DNA of 64,000 bases from Brevipalpus yothersi (GCA_003956705.1 QZCP01000219.1:1-64000), one strand, 5' to 3'. Shown: positions 1 through 12,160, counted from the first letter of the stretch. Notes: a model not told the origin generated them from the sequence alone. Numbers and translations are program-made.

Positions 1-45
<45 letters not shown>
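1..45. repeat. (GA)n microsatellite
   Basis: Uninterrupted GA dinucleotide run starting at the window edge. It is the first of at least fifteen GA/TC runs here. It lies inside or downstream of the latrophilin gene, which runs off this edge. Confidence 0.97.
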
Positions 46-48
<3 letters not shown>

Positions 49-1031
49 GCCAAGAATGATGGCGATGATCATTGCTACTGTTATCAAGGCAATGGAATGA
101 TGATGGGAACCAACAGCAAGGAAAGGTTGTAATGTGTGAGTGTGACTCATGGCGATGAGTCGGAATACAATTGAGTTGAGTTAGAACAGTGATAGAACAA
201 GCTGCATGGTGAGATGCTTAAGAGAAATAGAGAGCGAGAGAGAGAGAAAGAGAGAAAGAGAGGCCAATGAGTGAGAGAAGGAGAATTAGAAGGGTGATAA
301 ATGTCTTGGGCTGTCAGTTTCAAGTTTGGTGAGAAGGATGTAAATTCGGCGTCACCAAGTGATTTCGCGTTCAACACGATGATGATGGGTGAGAGGAAGA
401 GGAATGGTCACAAAAGTGGTATAAAATTGAGTGAGATGCTTACCTTTGCATTCATAATGAACTTCAAGATACTTTTGGGTTTGAGGACAGGGATCAGCAA
501 AAATAGAGCTGTTGGTCAGTATTTTGCAATGTCGCTGCTGGCCACATCTTCCAGTGGATTGAGTTTAGAACGATCCGAGTGAAAATTGGTGAGGAGAGAT
601 GAGAGGAGAGAAAACCAAGAGTGGGATGATAGGGAAAGAGGGAAAAAGATCGTATAAGATGCAGACGATTAGCAGAAAAATAATTTGCTAAGTTGAAAAA
701 AGTCAGATTATTTATCAGCAAACTAACTAATCTTTTCTTGCTCATTTTTTTGATCGCCATACATGGTGGTTGCTGATATTCTCATTGAATTCAAATCAAA
801 AATTCAAGAGACTCGGTTGTGAGAACAGCATCAAGCAGTATTAGCAGTACTACTTGGAGAGCAAGTGGCAATGATGCGGACTTGGTGAAAGAGAAAGAGA
901 AAAAGTTGCACTGGAGAGCTACTGGGAGGATGCTAATTTGCTGATAAAAATCTGATTCATTGAAATCATTGAAATCTGTATATAGATTCATGCAAATATG
1001 CGTGTGTATATTTATTATTATTCATGTTTAC

Positions 1032-1405
1032 CTTTTAGATATGACATCATAAGAATTGGGCGAGCGACAGTTGACCTCCCAATCGAGGTTACCATGCTCG
1101 TTACAAATTGATATGCTGAATCGACCATAGTTAGCTCGAATCGGTTGAATAACAGAGCCTTCTTCACATTCGATTTCCAAAACTCTGCCTTCACAGGCGT
1201 AGGCAGTGTTATGTGATGATTTTGATTTTTCTGAACTTGTAGCTGCACTCACTGAATATCTTTCACATTGAGACAGAAAAATGATGGAAAAAAGTAATAT
1301 CGGGGCACATCTATATATGTAACTGTCAGTCACTCCTTGAGTCCGATGCCGTGATTTCATATTCTTGCTTGGGTGGTGGGGAGAGCTCCTAAGAGCTCTT
1401 GCCAC
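1032..1405 (-). CDS. Cirl: Latrophilin/CIRL adhesion GPCR, N-terminal exon (partial)
   Basis: Adhesion G-protein-coupled receptor of the latrophilin family, a plasma-membrane receptor; only its first coding exon is present. The frame begins at 1405 (an alternative Met is at 1360). A hydrophobic signal segment (around CAPILLFSIIFLSQC) is followed by the start of the SUEL/galactose-binding lectin domain. Residues such as YACEGRVLEIEC, IRANYGRFSISICNEHGN and WEVNC are strongly latrophilin-like. The exon ends at 1032 before a consensus GTAAAC donor. The next lectin exon is not recognisable in 1-1031, so it probably lies to the left of the window after a long intron. Which Met is used is uncertain. 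The family call rests on the lectin start alone, but the similarity is distinctive. Confidence 0.85.
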
Positions 1406-2649
1406 TGATCTTTTTTATTCTGTAAGCAACAACAACAACAAAGAAAAAAACGGTCATTCGGCTATACTGTCGACACATAATATGGAAGCAAGTGAAAAAG
1501 AAATAAGAATCAAAGATGAAAAAAGAAAGAAAGAGAGCGAGAGAGAAAGATCAGCAAATGGAAACAGATAGCCGATCAGAAGCAATCCTGATCGTCGTGA
1601 TCGTTTCAATTTTTACCGGTGAATGGAGTGAAAAACTTGCAACAAGAGGATTTGCAAGTGTGAGAGAGGAAAAATTGCCTTTGAAAGTGAATGAATTCGT
1701 GATCAATTATTAGAAAAGAGCCTCAAGAATATTTTCTCTTTCTCTCTCTCTCTCTCCATCTCTTTCTCTTCTTTAATCGATTGAGGAATGAGGTGAAAAC
1801 TATTCAGACAAACAGGAAGAGTCAAGAGTAAGAGAAGAAAAGTGGATTATGATAGCAACGGAGTGTGATGAGAGAGTGAAGAGAAAGCGGACAAGAAACA
1901 GGGCCAAAAGCGTAGAGAATGGGCCAAACATCTAACAAGAATTTTTTAAAACTCTCATGGTCCGAGCAAAGCGATTGAGATGTGACCAGCATTCCGGACG
2001 GTTGAAAGGTTCTCTCTCTCTCTCTCTCTCTCTGCTTCTCTTTCTCTCTTTAAAAAGTACGTGAGAACACAGCTTGGGGACGGCAGGCCCAATGGACTGA
2101 GTGACACATTGAGAAGAAAATATGTAGCAAGTAAAGTAGTTTTCAGGCGACGCGGTAAACTGGCGGGGAGGCGAGCGAGAAAACAGAGGGTGGAATGGGA
2201 GGTGGAATTGAGAGAGAGAATCGAGCTAAAAGCAAGAGCAAAAGAATGAAGAGAGAGAGAGAGAGAGAATTTGACAGAAAGTAAGTTCGAGTATGGAATG
2301 GGATTTATTGGTGTCCAACAATCGGCCAAAGTGTTCGCATATTCATTGAAAGACCATTGAAAACAGCGAACACCACCGAAAATTGAATGATCGAGTGAAG
2401 CAGAAAAGCGGACTCATTGTGGTTCTGATGCTCTTTTTCGCTTCTTTTGCCGGCCTTCTTCATGTTCGCTCGATATCATTCTTTTCCTCTTATACTACAC
2501 TTTAGCTTTCATAGTTTCCCTCTCTCCTTAACTGTGTCCTCTTTCTTTCTTCCTCTCTCTCTCTCTCTCTCTCTCAGGCCATTCTAGGGCTTGTCGATAC
2601 AGTCTGAGGCGATTTGGCTCTTTGATCTCTCTATCCTCGGTGACAAAAT

Positions 2650-2762
<113 letters not shown>

Positions 2763-3524
2763 CGAAAAGTATGAAAACACTTCTTTCGCGTGAATTGAAA
2801 AGAATAATGATCCTAGCCATATGAACCGGCAATTGAATGGTGAACACTGACAACAACGACGACAAAAACCGATAGAAAAAGAGACAGACAGAGAAAGAGA
2901 TCGATTTGATTATGGAAATGATTTCACAATTACCTTATACGATATGCTAGAAGCTCAGATTAAATCATAATTATCCTTGGGTGTCACGAAATTTTTTTCT
3001 CTTTATCTGTTTCGCTTGTGATGGGTTTTCTTGGCAAGTTGACAGAAGAGAGACACAAGATCACAGGTAGGCAGGTATATATGTTTATGTATTCCTCAAG
3101 TTGTTTATTCTTCTCAAACAGTGGAGATAGGGAAGAGATGGAGAGGAAGAGAGAATAAATGGTAATGGTAATAATTTAATCACTTCACAAGACAGACACC
3201 TTGGAGCAAAATAGTTTTCACTCATACACACATCAAACTATACAACAGTTCGATAGTCAAGTCAAACAGGCGATCAAGGAAAGATTGGAAAAAAATGTAC
3301 CCACAAGCATATCGAATCAAAGGCGTTCAACAATTTCAAACATGTCGATCGAACTATACACTTGGCATCATGAAAAATTATTTACGAATATTTTTTTATT
3401 AATATCGGCTAACTTTGATCGTTCTTCTAACAACTTCTAGCTCTTGAAACTTGTAAATGACAAGCTACTTCTGTTTCATGTTTCATGGCTCCTTTTTCTT
3501 CGCACATGCGCACTTCCACTGTAA

Positions 3525-3574
3525 AGAGGGCGCTCGTGTAGTTTTAAAAAATTTTGACGCTTAATGCGCCACCT
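3525..3574. promoter_or_regulatory. Paired CTCF-like cores upstream of eIF5
   Basis: AGAGGGCGC at 3525-3533 and GCGCCACCT at 3566-3574 are in opposite orientation, 33 bp apart and about 230 bp upstream of the eIF5 ATG. Both match the conserved AG(G/A)(T/G)GGCGC core of animal CTCF sites. Binding is inference. Confidence 0.4.
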
Positions 3575-3803
3575 GTGAACTATATACTGTATACTAGACT
3601 TAAAGCGTACAAAAATGAGATTTGCAGTGAGAAGAAGAGTATTTAATTGTACACTAAAATCGCACTCGTTTAATTCGCGAATGTGTTTAATTTAATTTAT
3701 TAATCAATTTGATTGAGTTCGAGTTGCTGTGTGTTTAATTATCGTATCTTATATTCATGATTTCTAGGCCACCGGGGTCCTCTTTAGAAGGTGATGAAAC
3801 ATT

Positions 3804-5974
3804 ATGGCGTCCGTCAATGTCAACCGAAATCTCTCGGACCAGTTTTATCGATACAAGATGCCTAAATTATTGGCTAAAGTTGAAGGAAAAGGCAATGGAA
3901 TCAAAACAGTCATTGTTAACATGGTTGACATTGCCAAAGCTCTCAATCGTCCACCAATGTGTAAGTGATTTGGAAAATATACCATCATTAATTCCTAATA
4001 TCCAAGATCATCCAGCTACAGCTGGATAGACTCAGCCTCACGAGCTTTCCATGTGGCATATTTTTTCCTCCATTTTATTCCTTTCTCGACTGACTTATCC
4101 CTATCTGGTTTCACCCATCGCCACTTTCAACTGCTCCTGCTCTTACACACATACTACAACGTTTGTCTCTTTTTTTCTCTCTCTCTCTTCTTAATCTCTA
4201 TCTCCTGATTTACCCTACCATCATCATAATCACCACCTCCACCGCCATGTATGCATATATTATAAATACCAGATCCCACCAAGTACTTTGGTTGCGTGCT
4301 TGGAGCCCAAGTGAACTATGATCCGAAGAACGAGCGATACATTGTCAATGGTTCCCATGAATCGAATAAATTACAAGATTTATTGGATGGCTTTATAAGT
4401 AAATATGTCCTATGCTCGAATTGCAAGAACCCGGAAACTATCCTCAGTGTGAGGAAAGGCCTAACCATTACCACAAGCTGCCAGGCATGTGGTCATAGTG
4501 GCCCACTGGATAACAAGGATCGACTGACCACGTACATACTGAAAAATCCACCGGCAACGAGCAATGGAGGAATTTCATCTGGATCCTCGAAGGACAGTAA
4601 GCAGTCCAAGAGAAGTAAAAAAGATGAGAAATCTGGCAAGAAACAGTCAAATGGTGACGCTCAGGTAGCTACCAGTCCGAATGATACAAATGGCATCGAT
4701 GCTCCTGCTCCCAACGATGATGATGACGATGGAAATTGGGGTGAAATGGATGCTGAAGCTAGAGCAAAACGTATGAGTGAATTGAGTGCTGGAGTGAAGA
4801 GTCTCGTGCTTGACGCTGATTCAGAAAAATCCTCTGAAGAGCGTGTCACTATTCTCTTCAATTACATCAAGGTATACTTCTTTTTCCATTCTCACACGAA
4901 TCGCTCATTCTTCAAGAAGCTTAAATGTAAAATTTTCTCCCTCTTATCACTTATTGCATGTAGCAAAAGAAGAGCGATCTCAATGGTGTGTTCGATGCTA
5001 GCGCTAGAAAGGAAATACTGGCTGAGGCCGATCGACTTGATCTTCGAGATAAGGCAGTGCTTGTGCTCTGTGAACTCCTTTTCAACGAAGATATCTTGCA
5101 GCAGATCAAAACCTATAGAAATCTTTTCCTTCAAGTAAGTTGAAGACAAATTATGTTTAATGAAGACTCCTTCATCTTCGAATCCTTTTTCTCCAACTAC
5201 TTGTTATGTAATTTTCCTACCATATTGTTGACCATTTTACTCTATCTGTAGCGGCATTTTTCTAATTGTTACCATTTTCTTCCTCTTTTAACAAAATAGT
5301 TCACAGCTGATCCTCGCAAACCAAAAGCTGAAAAATATTTGCTTCGAGGTTTAGAGCAAACTGTGCAAATATACAAAGAGAAACTTCTTCCAAAAGTACC
5401 ACACATCCTCAAGGCTTTCTGGGAAGAGGATATTCTAACCGAAGAGGCCATTTTCGATTGGGCATCCAAGGTATAGTGCCAACATGGTTGGCGAAAGATT
5501 CTGATGGTTGCATTTTATCTCATTTTTAGGCTTCTCTATCTCAATTGCCAACTTTCACTTTCTGCCTCCATCTCTCTCTCCCTCCCTCTCTCTCTCTCTC
5601 ATTCACTCTCTTTGATTAGTTTTTTCTTATTCGTTCGTTATTGCTAATCTTAGGTTCAACTCTGTTTAACTAATCAATGACTCATTACCTCCACGAGAGC
5701 ACATGCTTATCCATCTTTTCTTGATTTTCAGACTGCAAAGAAATCGATATGCAAGGAAATTCGAGCAAAGGCAGAACCTTTCCTCGTTTGGCTCAAAAAT
5801 GCAGAGGAAGAAGATAGTGACTCTGATGAAAGCAATCAAGAAATTGAAGTTGTCTATGATGAACGCTGTCGTAATGATGAAATCAAAGTCGAAGAGACTG
5901 AGAAGCCCAAACCCCCTGTTGTGAGCAAACCTGTCGAAGAAGAAGACAATGATTTGGATATCGATGCTATCTAA
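3804..5974 (+). CDS. eIF5: Eukaryotic translation initiation factor 5 (eIF5)
   Basis: GTPase-activating protein for eIF2 in the 43S/48S pre-initiation complex. Five coding exons join in phase: 3804-3960, 4273-4871, 4964-5134, 5300-5470 and 5732-5974, giving 446 residues (human eIF5 has 431). The N-terminus ASVNVNRNLSDQFYRYKMPK carries the conserved arginine finger (R16). A C4 zinc site is formed by C100, C103, C122 and C125. A Lys/Ser- and Asp-rich linker precedes the W2-type HEAT domain encoded by exons 3-5, and the protein ends in the family-typical acidic tail DLDIDAI. All donors and acceptors are consensus. Exons 3 and 4 are both exactly 171 bp. Upstream CTCF-like cores suggest a housekeeping promoter. 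No defects seen. Confidence 0.97.
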
Positions 5975-6185
5975 CCTTGAGTCAAATGCGCTTATCATCT
6001 CAAATCACAATCATGATTATCAAACCATATTACAACCGAGGGAATTAAGTAGATCTTCATTACAAACCTTTGAATTGTTTTCTGTCGTCTGAAGAACTTT
6101 TAAAACTGCGTCAATAGATATCGAATGAAAATGAGAAAAAAGTTTGCGCTTATCTTTATGTGTACCATCTGGAAAATCGATATGA

Positions 6186-6191
6186 AATAAA
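6186..6191 (+). terminator. eIF5 polyadenylation signal
   Basis: AATAAA about 210 bp downstream of the eIF5 stop codon; the first clear signal after the gene. Confidence 0.6.
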
Positions 6192-6899
6192 TGAGCTTGC
6201 GATTTGATCTGACGAAAATAATCGTGTACAATTGTTTACATGTCTGAAAATTTTCCATCTATATGAAATGCGAAGAAGTGGAAAATTCAGCTCACAAAGT
6301 CCACTAAGAAGAGAGCTTGATGATTTCCAAAGGATTTCCTCTCCTGTTTATGCATGTATATTTCCAATGAAAAATTGACTCATATCTCGCTCAGTCTTGT
6401 TAGCTACACCGTGTATATTTGCAATGAGGCTCACAGATTCTTTACCTCTTTTTCAACTACACCAATCTCTTCCAAGAGTTGATGAATGTTGAATTCTATT
6501 TCTCAAAATTCTAAGAGGACCCTTCTTAACATATCTCTGAGATGCTCTCTTCACAACTACCAAATCGTTCTTGTAATCACTTCTAATCGGAAAATGATGG
6601 ATGGAAGCATGTTTCAATGGCGAATGACAGTTTCATCGATGGTTGAACACGAATATCCAGGTTTTCCAAGAACATCTTAAGTAGGCATGCTTTGTAACAT
6701 AAACTTTTGTTATGAATTTCGATCTTAATTTAAATGAGAAATGATCTTTCTCGGGATACTTTCCCGATGAATAGAGGGTTCATGAACCAAAAGGGAATAT
6801 CAATCAACTGATGCCTTACAGTTGATTGAAAATGGAGAGATGAACTCATCAATAGCAATTTATAGTTTACATTGACATAAAAAATTTTCACTTTTTTCA
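6192..6899. other. Convergent intergenic gap between eIF5 and SNF
   Basis: AT-rich spacer between two converging 3' ends. Nothing coding is seen; a 64-codon frame at 6486-6680 has no family features. Confidence 0.6.
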
Positions 6900-7707
6900 C
6901 TATTTTTTTGCAAAGGTGATTTTGATGGGATTATTTGGTGTGATTTTGAAGCCTTGGAGAGCTTCCTTAGCTGGTGCTGATAAGAATTCACTCTCGAACT
7001 CAACAAAAGCAATATCATGCCTTCCAGGTACTAATCTCACTTCTTTAAATCCAGTGAATTGATTAAATAACATCGTGAGCATCATCTCATTCGTTTCTTC
7101 TGGTAGATTTGTAACAAAAAGGATGTTATTGGGCGGTTGTTCAGCCAAAGCAGAATGAGGAATTCCACCAGCACCAACTCCTTGTCCTCCTTGTCCCGCA
7201 GTCTTCTTCTCTTTTTTCTTTCTCTTAGGTTCATCTGATCTAGAGTACTTGGGTCGCTCGACAAAAGTTCCCTTCATTTTGGCTACAACATCTGAATCAG
7301 TTTTTGCAAATTGTATTCGCTAGAGAGAGAGAGAGAGTTTAAGAGTGGAAGAGACATCATTAAACAAAAGCACAACACTTAATGGTTCAGATTCACTTAC
7401 CATTGGTTTATCATAAAAGGGAAAACCATTCATCGATCGAAGTGCACTGGTTGAGCTGGAAATGTCTTTGAAAATCACAAAAGCCTGTCCCTTCATTTTT
7501 AAAGTTTTGATGGCAATTATATCGATAATTTGACCAAATTGTGAGAATATAGCATGGAGAGATTTTTTCAATTCTGAAACAAAGATGAAAAAAATCAGAT
7601 TACAAAGACCAACCGTCATACCGGCACATGTACTCACCATCTTTCTTGATTTTCTCGTTCAAATTATTTATGTATATAGTATGATTGGGCTTGATATCTG
7701 CGGACAT
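6900..7707 (-). CDS. snf: SNF / U1A-U2B'' small nuclear ribonucleoprotein
   Basis: Spliceosomal protein binding U1 and U2 snRNA stem-loops in the nucleus. Three exons join in phase: 7707-7638, 7573-7401 and 7319-6900, giving 220 residues (Drosophila SNF is 216). RRM1 has RNP2 IYINNL (about 11-16) and RNP1 KGQAFVIF (about 51-58). A basic KRKKKEKK linker is followed by a second RRM with ILFVTNL (about 147-153) and DIAFVEF, ending ITFAKK. The fused U1A/U2B'' layout is that of the single arthropod protein. The acceptor of the last exon lies directly against a (GA)n run at 7321-7333, which on the sense strand is its polypyrimidine tract. Confidence 0.96.
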
Positions 7708-8623
7708 TGTGATACAAGTTACCTACACAGGTCAATCAATGACCGATGAAAAAACTGACAACACAAAAATTAAATCACCACAATCAATTCGAATTTGAAG
7801 TTGTAATTTTGTTGAAACCAAAACTCAACCTGACAAGCGCGATCAAAACATGAAGTCTGAAGTCTGTGGACACAGCTCCACCTAACTCATCCTCATACTA
7901 CGCACACTTTCGACAATTAGACCAAAAGTTCTAGCCAAAACTTTTTCGAACACTTCATGTTCGATCATGAATAGTAAGAGATTTATTGATTCATTTTTCG
8001 AATGAACTTTTGATGAGATTCAAAAGGATCTGTTGAGTTAAGAAAAATTGATTTTTCAAAAAGTTTCTGGCCAACTTTCCCTTTATCCGCTTGATTCAGG
8101 AGAATAACAAGTCAATAAGATCGTCAATCTCTCGTGATCTAGAGAGAACTCTTGAGCAAACATTTAAATTAAAGGTTCTCAGGTCTTTATTAAATCATCA
8201 AGATACTCAAAACGGGAACTTCTTTCTCATCACTATTTCTTTGTCTCCAAAAATGAAAACTTGAATTAGCAAATGGAAAATTTGAGGTGTATAAATTGAT
8301 CCATCACTCCAATTTCTGACAAAATCAGATAGATCGGTTTCTCAGTCAGTTAAGTCATACAAGATCATGAGGATACGTTGAAGTTCGACTCAGTAATGAT
8401 CAAGGTTTCTCAGCTTCATCTTGTTGGCCGTAGAATAACTTTTTTCATTTTCATTTTACTTCCCTCCCATCTGGCTTCTTATTCACCTCTCAAGCTTTCC
8501 TGGTGAGCTGTAGAAGATTCTGAAATTGAAAAATTCAAGATGCATTGATTCATGAGACCAACTATCAAATTTTGACAGACATTTGATTAAATTGAATGAA
8601 GGCTTTTTCAGTGAAAAAAAATA
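7708..8623. other. Intergenic gap, SNF promoter side
   Basis: No coding sequence seen. GCTCCACCT at 7875-7883 lies 168 bp upstream of the SNF ATG (antisense AGGTGGAGC, CTCF-like). The remainder is AT-rich unique sequence. Confidence 0.55.
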
Positions 8624-8629
8624 TTTATT
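8624..8629 (-). terminator. Polyadenylation signal of the secreted Cys-rich gene
   Basis: AATAAA on the minus strand, about 120 bp beyond the stop codon at 8746. Confidence 0.55.
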
Positions 8630-8745
8630 CGCCTACATGTAAAAAGCTTAAATTCTCTATAGATTAGTACATGAGGATGATTCGATGAATTCCCGAAAGA
8701 ATATTAGAGATGAAAATCTGAAGTAAATGTATTTTAATCACCGAA

Positions 8746-10450
8746 TCAATGGTCATATTTGATGGCGAATTGGAGAAAGTGGAAAAGCGGTGAAGTGTTT
8801 TGGGGCTGAACATCTTTAGTCATTATTCTTCTCAATCTAGCCATACCTCGAGGTTGATTTTTATCACAATCTTCTTTCGAAGAGTGTTTGTTACAGGCCA
8901 AGTCCATGAATTCAGCCACAGCATCCGAGATTGTACCTTCAATGTATTGTGCTGATGCTGGTCCAGTTGAGTTCTTACACAACTCCGTGACTGAATTTTT
9001 CGAATGAGAACCATCATTATGATAAAAGTTTCAAGAGAAAATGAATTAAACCATTGGTCATCTTTACTCACCTCTATCGATTAAACACTCCCTGAAAAGA
9101 TGGAAAGAGCAGCAAAAAAGTGGAAGTTGTACGACTGGATCTGTTGTATTTTTGTTGATTGTCTTTATCATTATCGTCCATTTATCAGAACATTGATGTG
9201 CAGGTTCTGAGAAATTCTCATTTTTTATGCACGACATGTGGTATAAAAATTCTGAAAAATCATTAAAAACCATGAAAAGCTAATCTGAAGAGGAAAGTTA
9301 TCAAATGATGTCATAAAGAACTTTTTGAAAGGGTTGGATCAATTTCTGCGCTCGAAAAATTAACTGGTAATAAGTTTCGATGTTTTAAGTTACATTGTAT
9401 GATGGAAAATTCGAAAGCGGTAAAAAAAATTGTTACAAACTTTCACATTCTTTTATAGATACACCTACAACGATGATAATAAAATCATTCTAGTGATGTT
9501 GATCCATCCAAATTCTTATTTGAAAGATTATCTGTAGGGAATGATTTTTCCATCAAAATAGACCGTGAACTCCGAGCAAAATATCACTATACATGCATAA
9601 CTTCACCTCGACTAGGGGAGGAATTTTGACTCAAAGAATTTAGCTCCTTATTGAGTGCTTCGATATTCATCCAGAAATGTCTTGATTTGACTCACGAATG
9701 CTCTAGGGGAATTTTGAATGAAAAGGGACATCTAACAGCTGTAGATGATTTTGTATGGAAAGATTACCAGGAAAGTTGATTAAACATTATTACCTTCTCT
9801 ACCCTCCGGCACAAGACAACGCTTTTTGTAGGCTTTTTTAAGATGACTCAAAGCTGTACCGAATATCTGTTTGGCGAATGGCCTGTAGCATCGGGAATGA
9901 CGCTCGATACATTTGGTATTGTCATTCATAATTCTTTGAAAATGGATAAAATGAACAAGCGTTAAATCAAGCTGAGAAAGTACCAGAAAGATTCGAGCGA
10001 GTTTTCCTTATAACTCAACTCATAAAATCATCCTGAAAAATGGTCTTGAAAATGATCAGGTACTCACTTGCAGTGTTTGTCCATGTCCTTAATCATTACG
10101 ATTGAAGAGTTGGTGGAGTTAAAAATCCATCATTAGAAATTAATTAGTTAATACCAATTTGTTCCTCAATGAACTTTCTTAAACACTGACCTGATCAGTT
10201 CGAGGAATGAAGCGAGATCGATCACCTTCGAACATCAATCTTCTGGCACATCTATCGGCTTGACGAAGTGAAACTGGGCAATTTTTTCTCTGTCCTGTAA
10301 GTAGATTTGCATTACATAATCAAATTGAATTCATTAGGAAAATCGAATTGAAATCATCAGCAAACTTGAAAAACCAATCAAGGCTAGAATCTTACCAGAT
10401 ACACTCTGGATCATGAGAATTACACAGAATATTAGGAATACTTTAACCAT
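8746..10450 (-). CDS. Secreted protein with 14 cysteines, function unknown
   Basis: Six exons join in phase: 10450-10396, 10294-10191, 10087-10068, 9933-9794, 9251-9072 and 8990-8746, giving 247 residues. Exon 1 encodes only a signal peptide (MVKVFLIFCVILMIQSVSG). The mature part has 14 Cys, an even number that would allow seven disulfides. These include an adjacent CC pair in LFCCSFHLFREC and the early spacing NCPV...DRCARRL...DKHCK...TKCIERHSRCY. This resembles a widespread family of arthropod secreted helical Cys-rich proteins of unknown role (DUF19-like or 27-kDa hemolymph-protein-like), but I cannot place it firmly. Exon 3 is only 20 bp, yet it preserves frame and supplies a conserved-looking Cys. 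The C-terminal tail after C14 is Cys-free and basic. Confidence 0.82.
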
Positions 10451-11182
10451 TTTCTGAGATGATTTAAATTTTAATCGATCAGAACAAATTAAATCACTAG
10501 TTATATGAAAAAAATCTTATTGCGTGGTTATTCTTGAATGATCATTCCTAGAGTATATGAATCACGTTCGAACGATAAATTTTCTTGAAATGTTCACGTT
10601 CACTAAAAAGAGCTTAGAGTGGATTAACAAGTTCTTGGCAGAAAACTCGCTTGATTATAATGGCGAGAGAGACTGAAACAGCTCTCTTTCTAAAACATTC
10701 TGGCCTCAAGACAGCCTTTTTAAACAGCTCTCTTTCTCTCTTGTTGCATTCCTTGATCTCGAAAATCGATATATATCTGTATATTTCGGGTGATATCGCA
10801 AAACGAACTGGTCTAAAGTGAAAAAAGTTCTTAATCGTGCACTCGAGGACATCGTTCTCTGCTTACTTTGTCTGAAGCTGATAACTCAATTTTTTCAGCG
10901 AAAAAACCCAAATAATTTTAACAAGTTATCGTCTTAGATCATTCCCCTGTTTTAAGAGAGTGATTAACGTTTATTTCCCATGACAGCACAGTTGACCTAC
11001 ACACTACCACATATTCACACACACGTTCAGCTGCAATGGCGTGATAGCCACAGAACTTGGAGTGTGACTCTGAGACTTGTACCATGAGTCTAGATGAACA
11101 GAGGAAATGAAAATTTTCTTCAAGTTTTTTTATCAGAAATAAATTCAAACGCAATTGGCATAATTCCTTACCAATCTGATAT
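10451..11182. other. Intergenic gap
   Basis: Promoter of the secreted Cys-rich gene and downstream flank of the PI31-like gene. Nothing coding is seen; a 71-codon frame at 10939-11154 has no family features. Confidence 0.5.
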
Positions 11183-11188
11183 TTTATT
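11183..11188 (-). terminator. PI31-like gene polyadenylation signal
   Basis: AATAAA on the minus strand, about 190 bp beyond the stop at 11376. Confidence 0.5.
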
Positions 11189-11375
11189 CATTGGAAAAAT
11201 AATCGGAATCATTTGATTAGTAAGTAATGCAAGGTCAGGAAGTAGCAAATTGGCTCGACGCGACGAGAAGCGACCGCACGAAAATACGAATCCTTGAAAT
11301 CCAACGTGGTGGTGATTTCAGTTCAAATGAGCGTTTCCATCGATTTGGCTCGAGATAAAATGAGTTGCAACTGAT

Positions 11376-11903
11376 TCACATGAACAAATCATCGTAGTCC
11401 GGAGGCCTCATATGATCTGCGTCAGGATTACCAGTGTTAGTGAAGCTACCAAAGTCAGGGTTACCAGGTCCTGGAGGTCTTGCTCTTCCTCGTCCAGAAT
11501 GAAACTGATTAGGGGGTTGAGTATTCGGCGAGAAAGGATCAAATCGAGCACCAGGAGGACAAGCTGATGGATTCAGAGGCCCTGATGGTGATGGAATGAA
11601 GTCTCGATGACCACCCATTCCGGAACCCGAAAAATGTTGAGGATTTCTCGGATCAAATAGCATACCGGAACCAATACCACGACCTGATGGATCCAAGTCT
11701 GCTGATCCAATCTCAGGTGGTCCACCGTAACCTCGCCCTGAGGGCATCTGTGGACGACCCTCCATCAAAGGTGACGGTCGTAGATCCTCTTCGAAACGAG
11801 AACCACGAGAAGTTCCATCTCTGTCTCGTCGATCTTCAGATTTATCCCTGGCTGATGGAGGTTCCCCAGGTTGACCAGGAGTTCCAGCAGGAAAGTTCGA
11901 CAT
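11376..11903 (-). CDS. PI31-type proteasome regulator, C-terminal domain only
   Basis: 175-residue Pro/Gly/Arg-rich protein matching the C-terminal half of the proteasome regulator PI31 (PSMF1), which binds the 20S core and p97/dynein adaptors. Diagnostic pieces in order are IGSADLDP, GSGMLFDP, PPGARFDPFSP and the extreme C-terminus MRPPDYDDLFM, the acidic/hydrophobic tail of the family. The family's N-terminal globular FP domain (about 150 residues) is absent. A good 5' UTR intron (donor after 11988, acceptor before 11942) joins a leader with no ATG, and an in-frame TAA precedes the Met on the unspliced strand. No FP-like exon is seen up to the next gene at 12904. Either the gene is truncated or the FP domain is encoded elsewhere. 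A CTCF-like core GCGCCCTCT (12147-12155) lies upstream. Confidence 0.8.
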   Translation of the reverse strand: MSNFPAGTPGQPGEPPSARDKSEDRRDRDGTSRGSRFEEDLRPSPLMEGRPQMPSGRGYGGPPEIGSADLDPSGRGIGSGMLFDPRNPQHFSGSGMGGHRDFIPSPSGPLNPSACPPGARFDPFSPNTQPPNQFHSGRGRARPPGPGNPDFGSFTNTGNPDADHMRPPDYDDLFM

Positions 11904-12160
11904 TATCCAAAAACTATTACGTGAACAGATGAAAGATTTTGCCTGTTAGCACGTAGAAGAGTTACTGATAGGAATGAAAACACTTACCTAATAGAAATCA
12001 AGCAATCAAAATACCAATAGAGAGGTGAATTAAGACCACAAACAAATTACTGACGATCAACTCAACTCGATGATGACCAGTGAAATTTCGATTTCACAGA
12101 TGATTCCTTGTTTTCGTATTGTTTTTCGTATTGTTTAGCCTTAATGGCGCCCTCTGCAAG
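11904..12160 (-). promoter_or_regulatory. 5' UTR with intron and promoter of the PI31-like gene
   Basis: On the minus strand, a leader exon ends at 11988 with AG|GTAAGT. The intron ends TAACAG before 11942. GCGCCCTCT at 12147-12155 lies 244 bp upstream of the ATG. The transcription start is not determined. Confidence 0.45.

Noticed and set aside
1955..2329. 124-codon minus-strand frame upstream of latrophilin
   Set aside because: Leu/Ser/Arg-rich from repeats and a GC-rich patch; overlaps another frame on the opposite strand; more likely leader or intergenic sequence.
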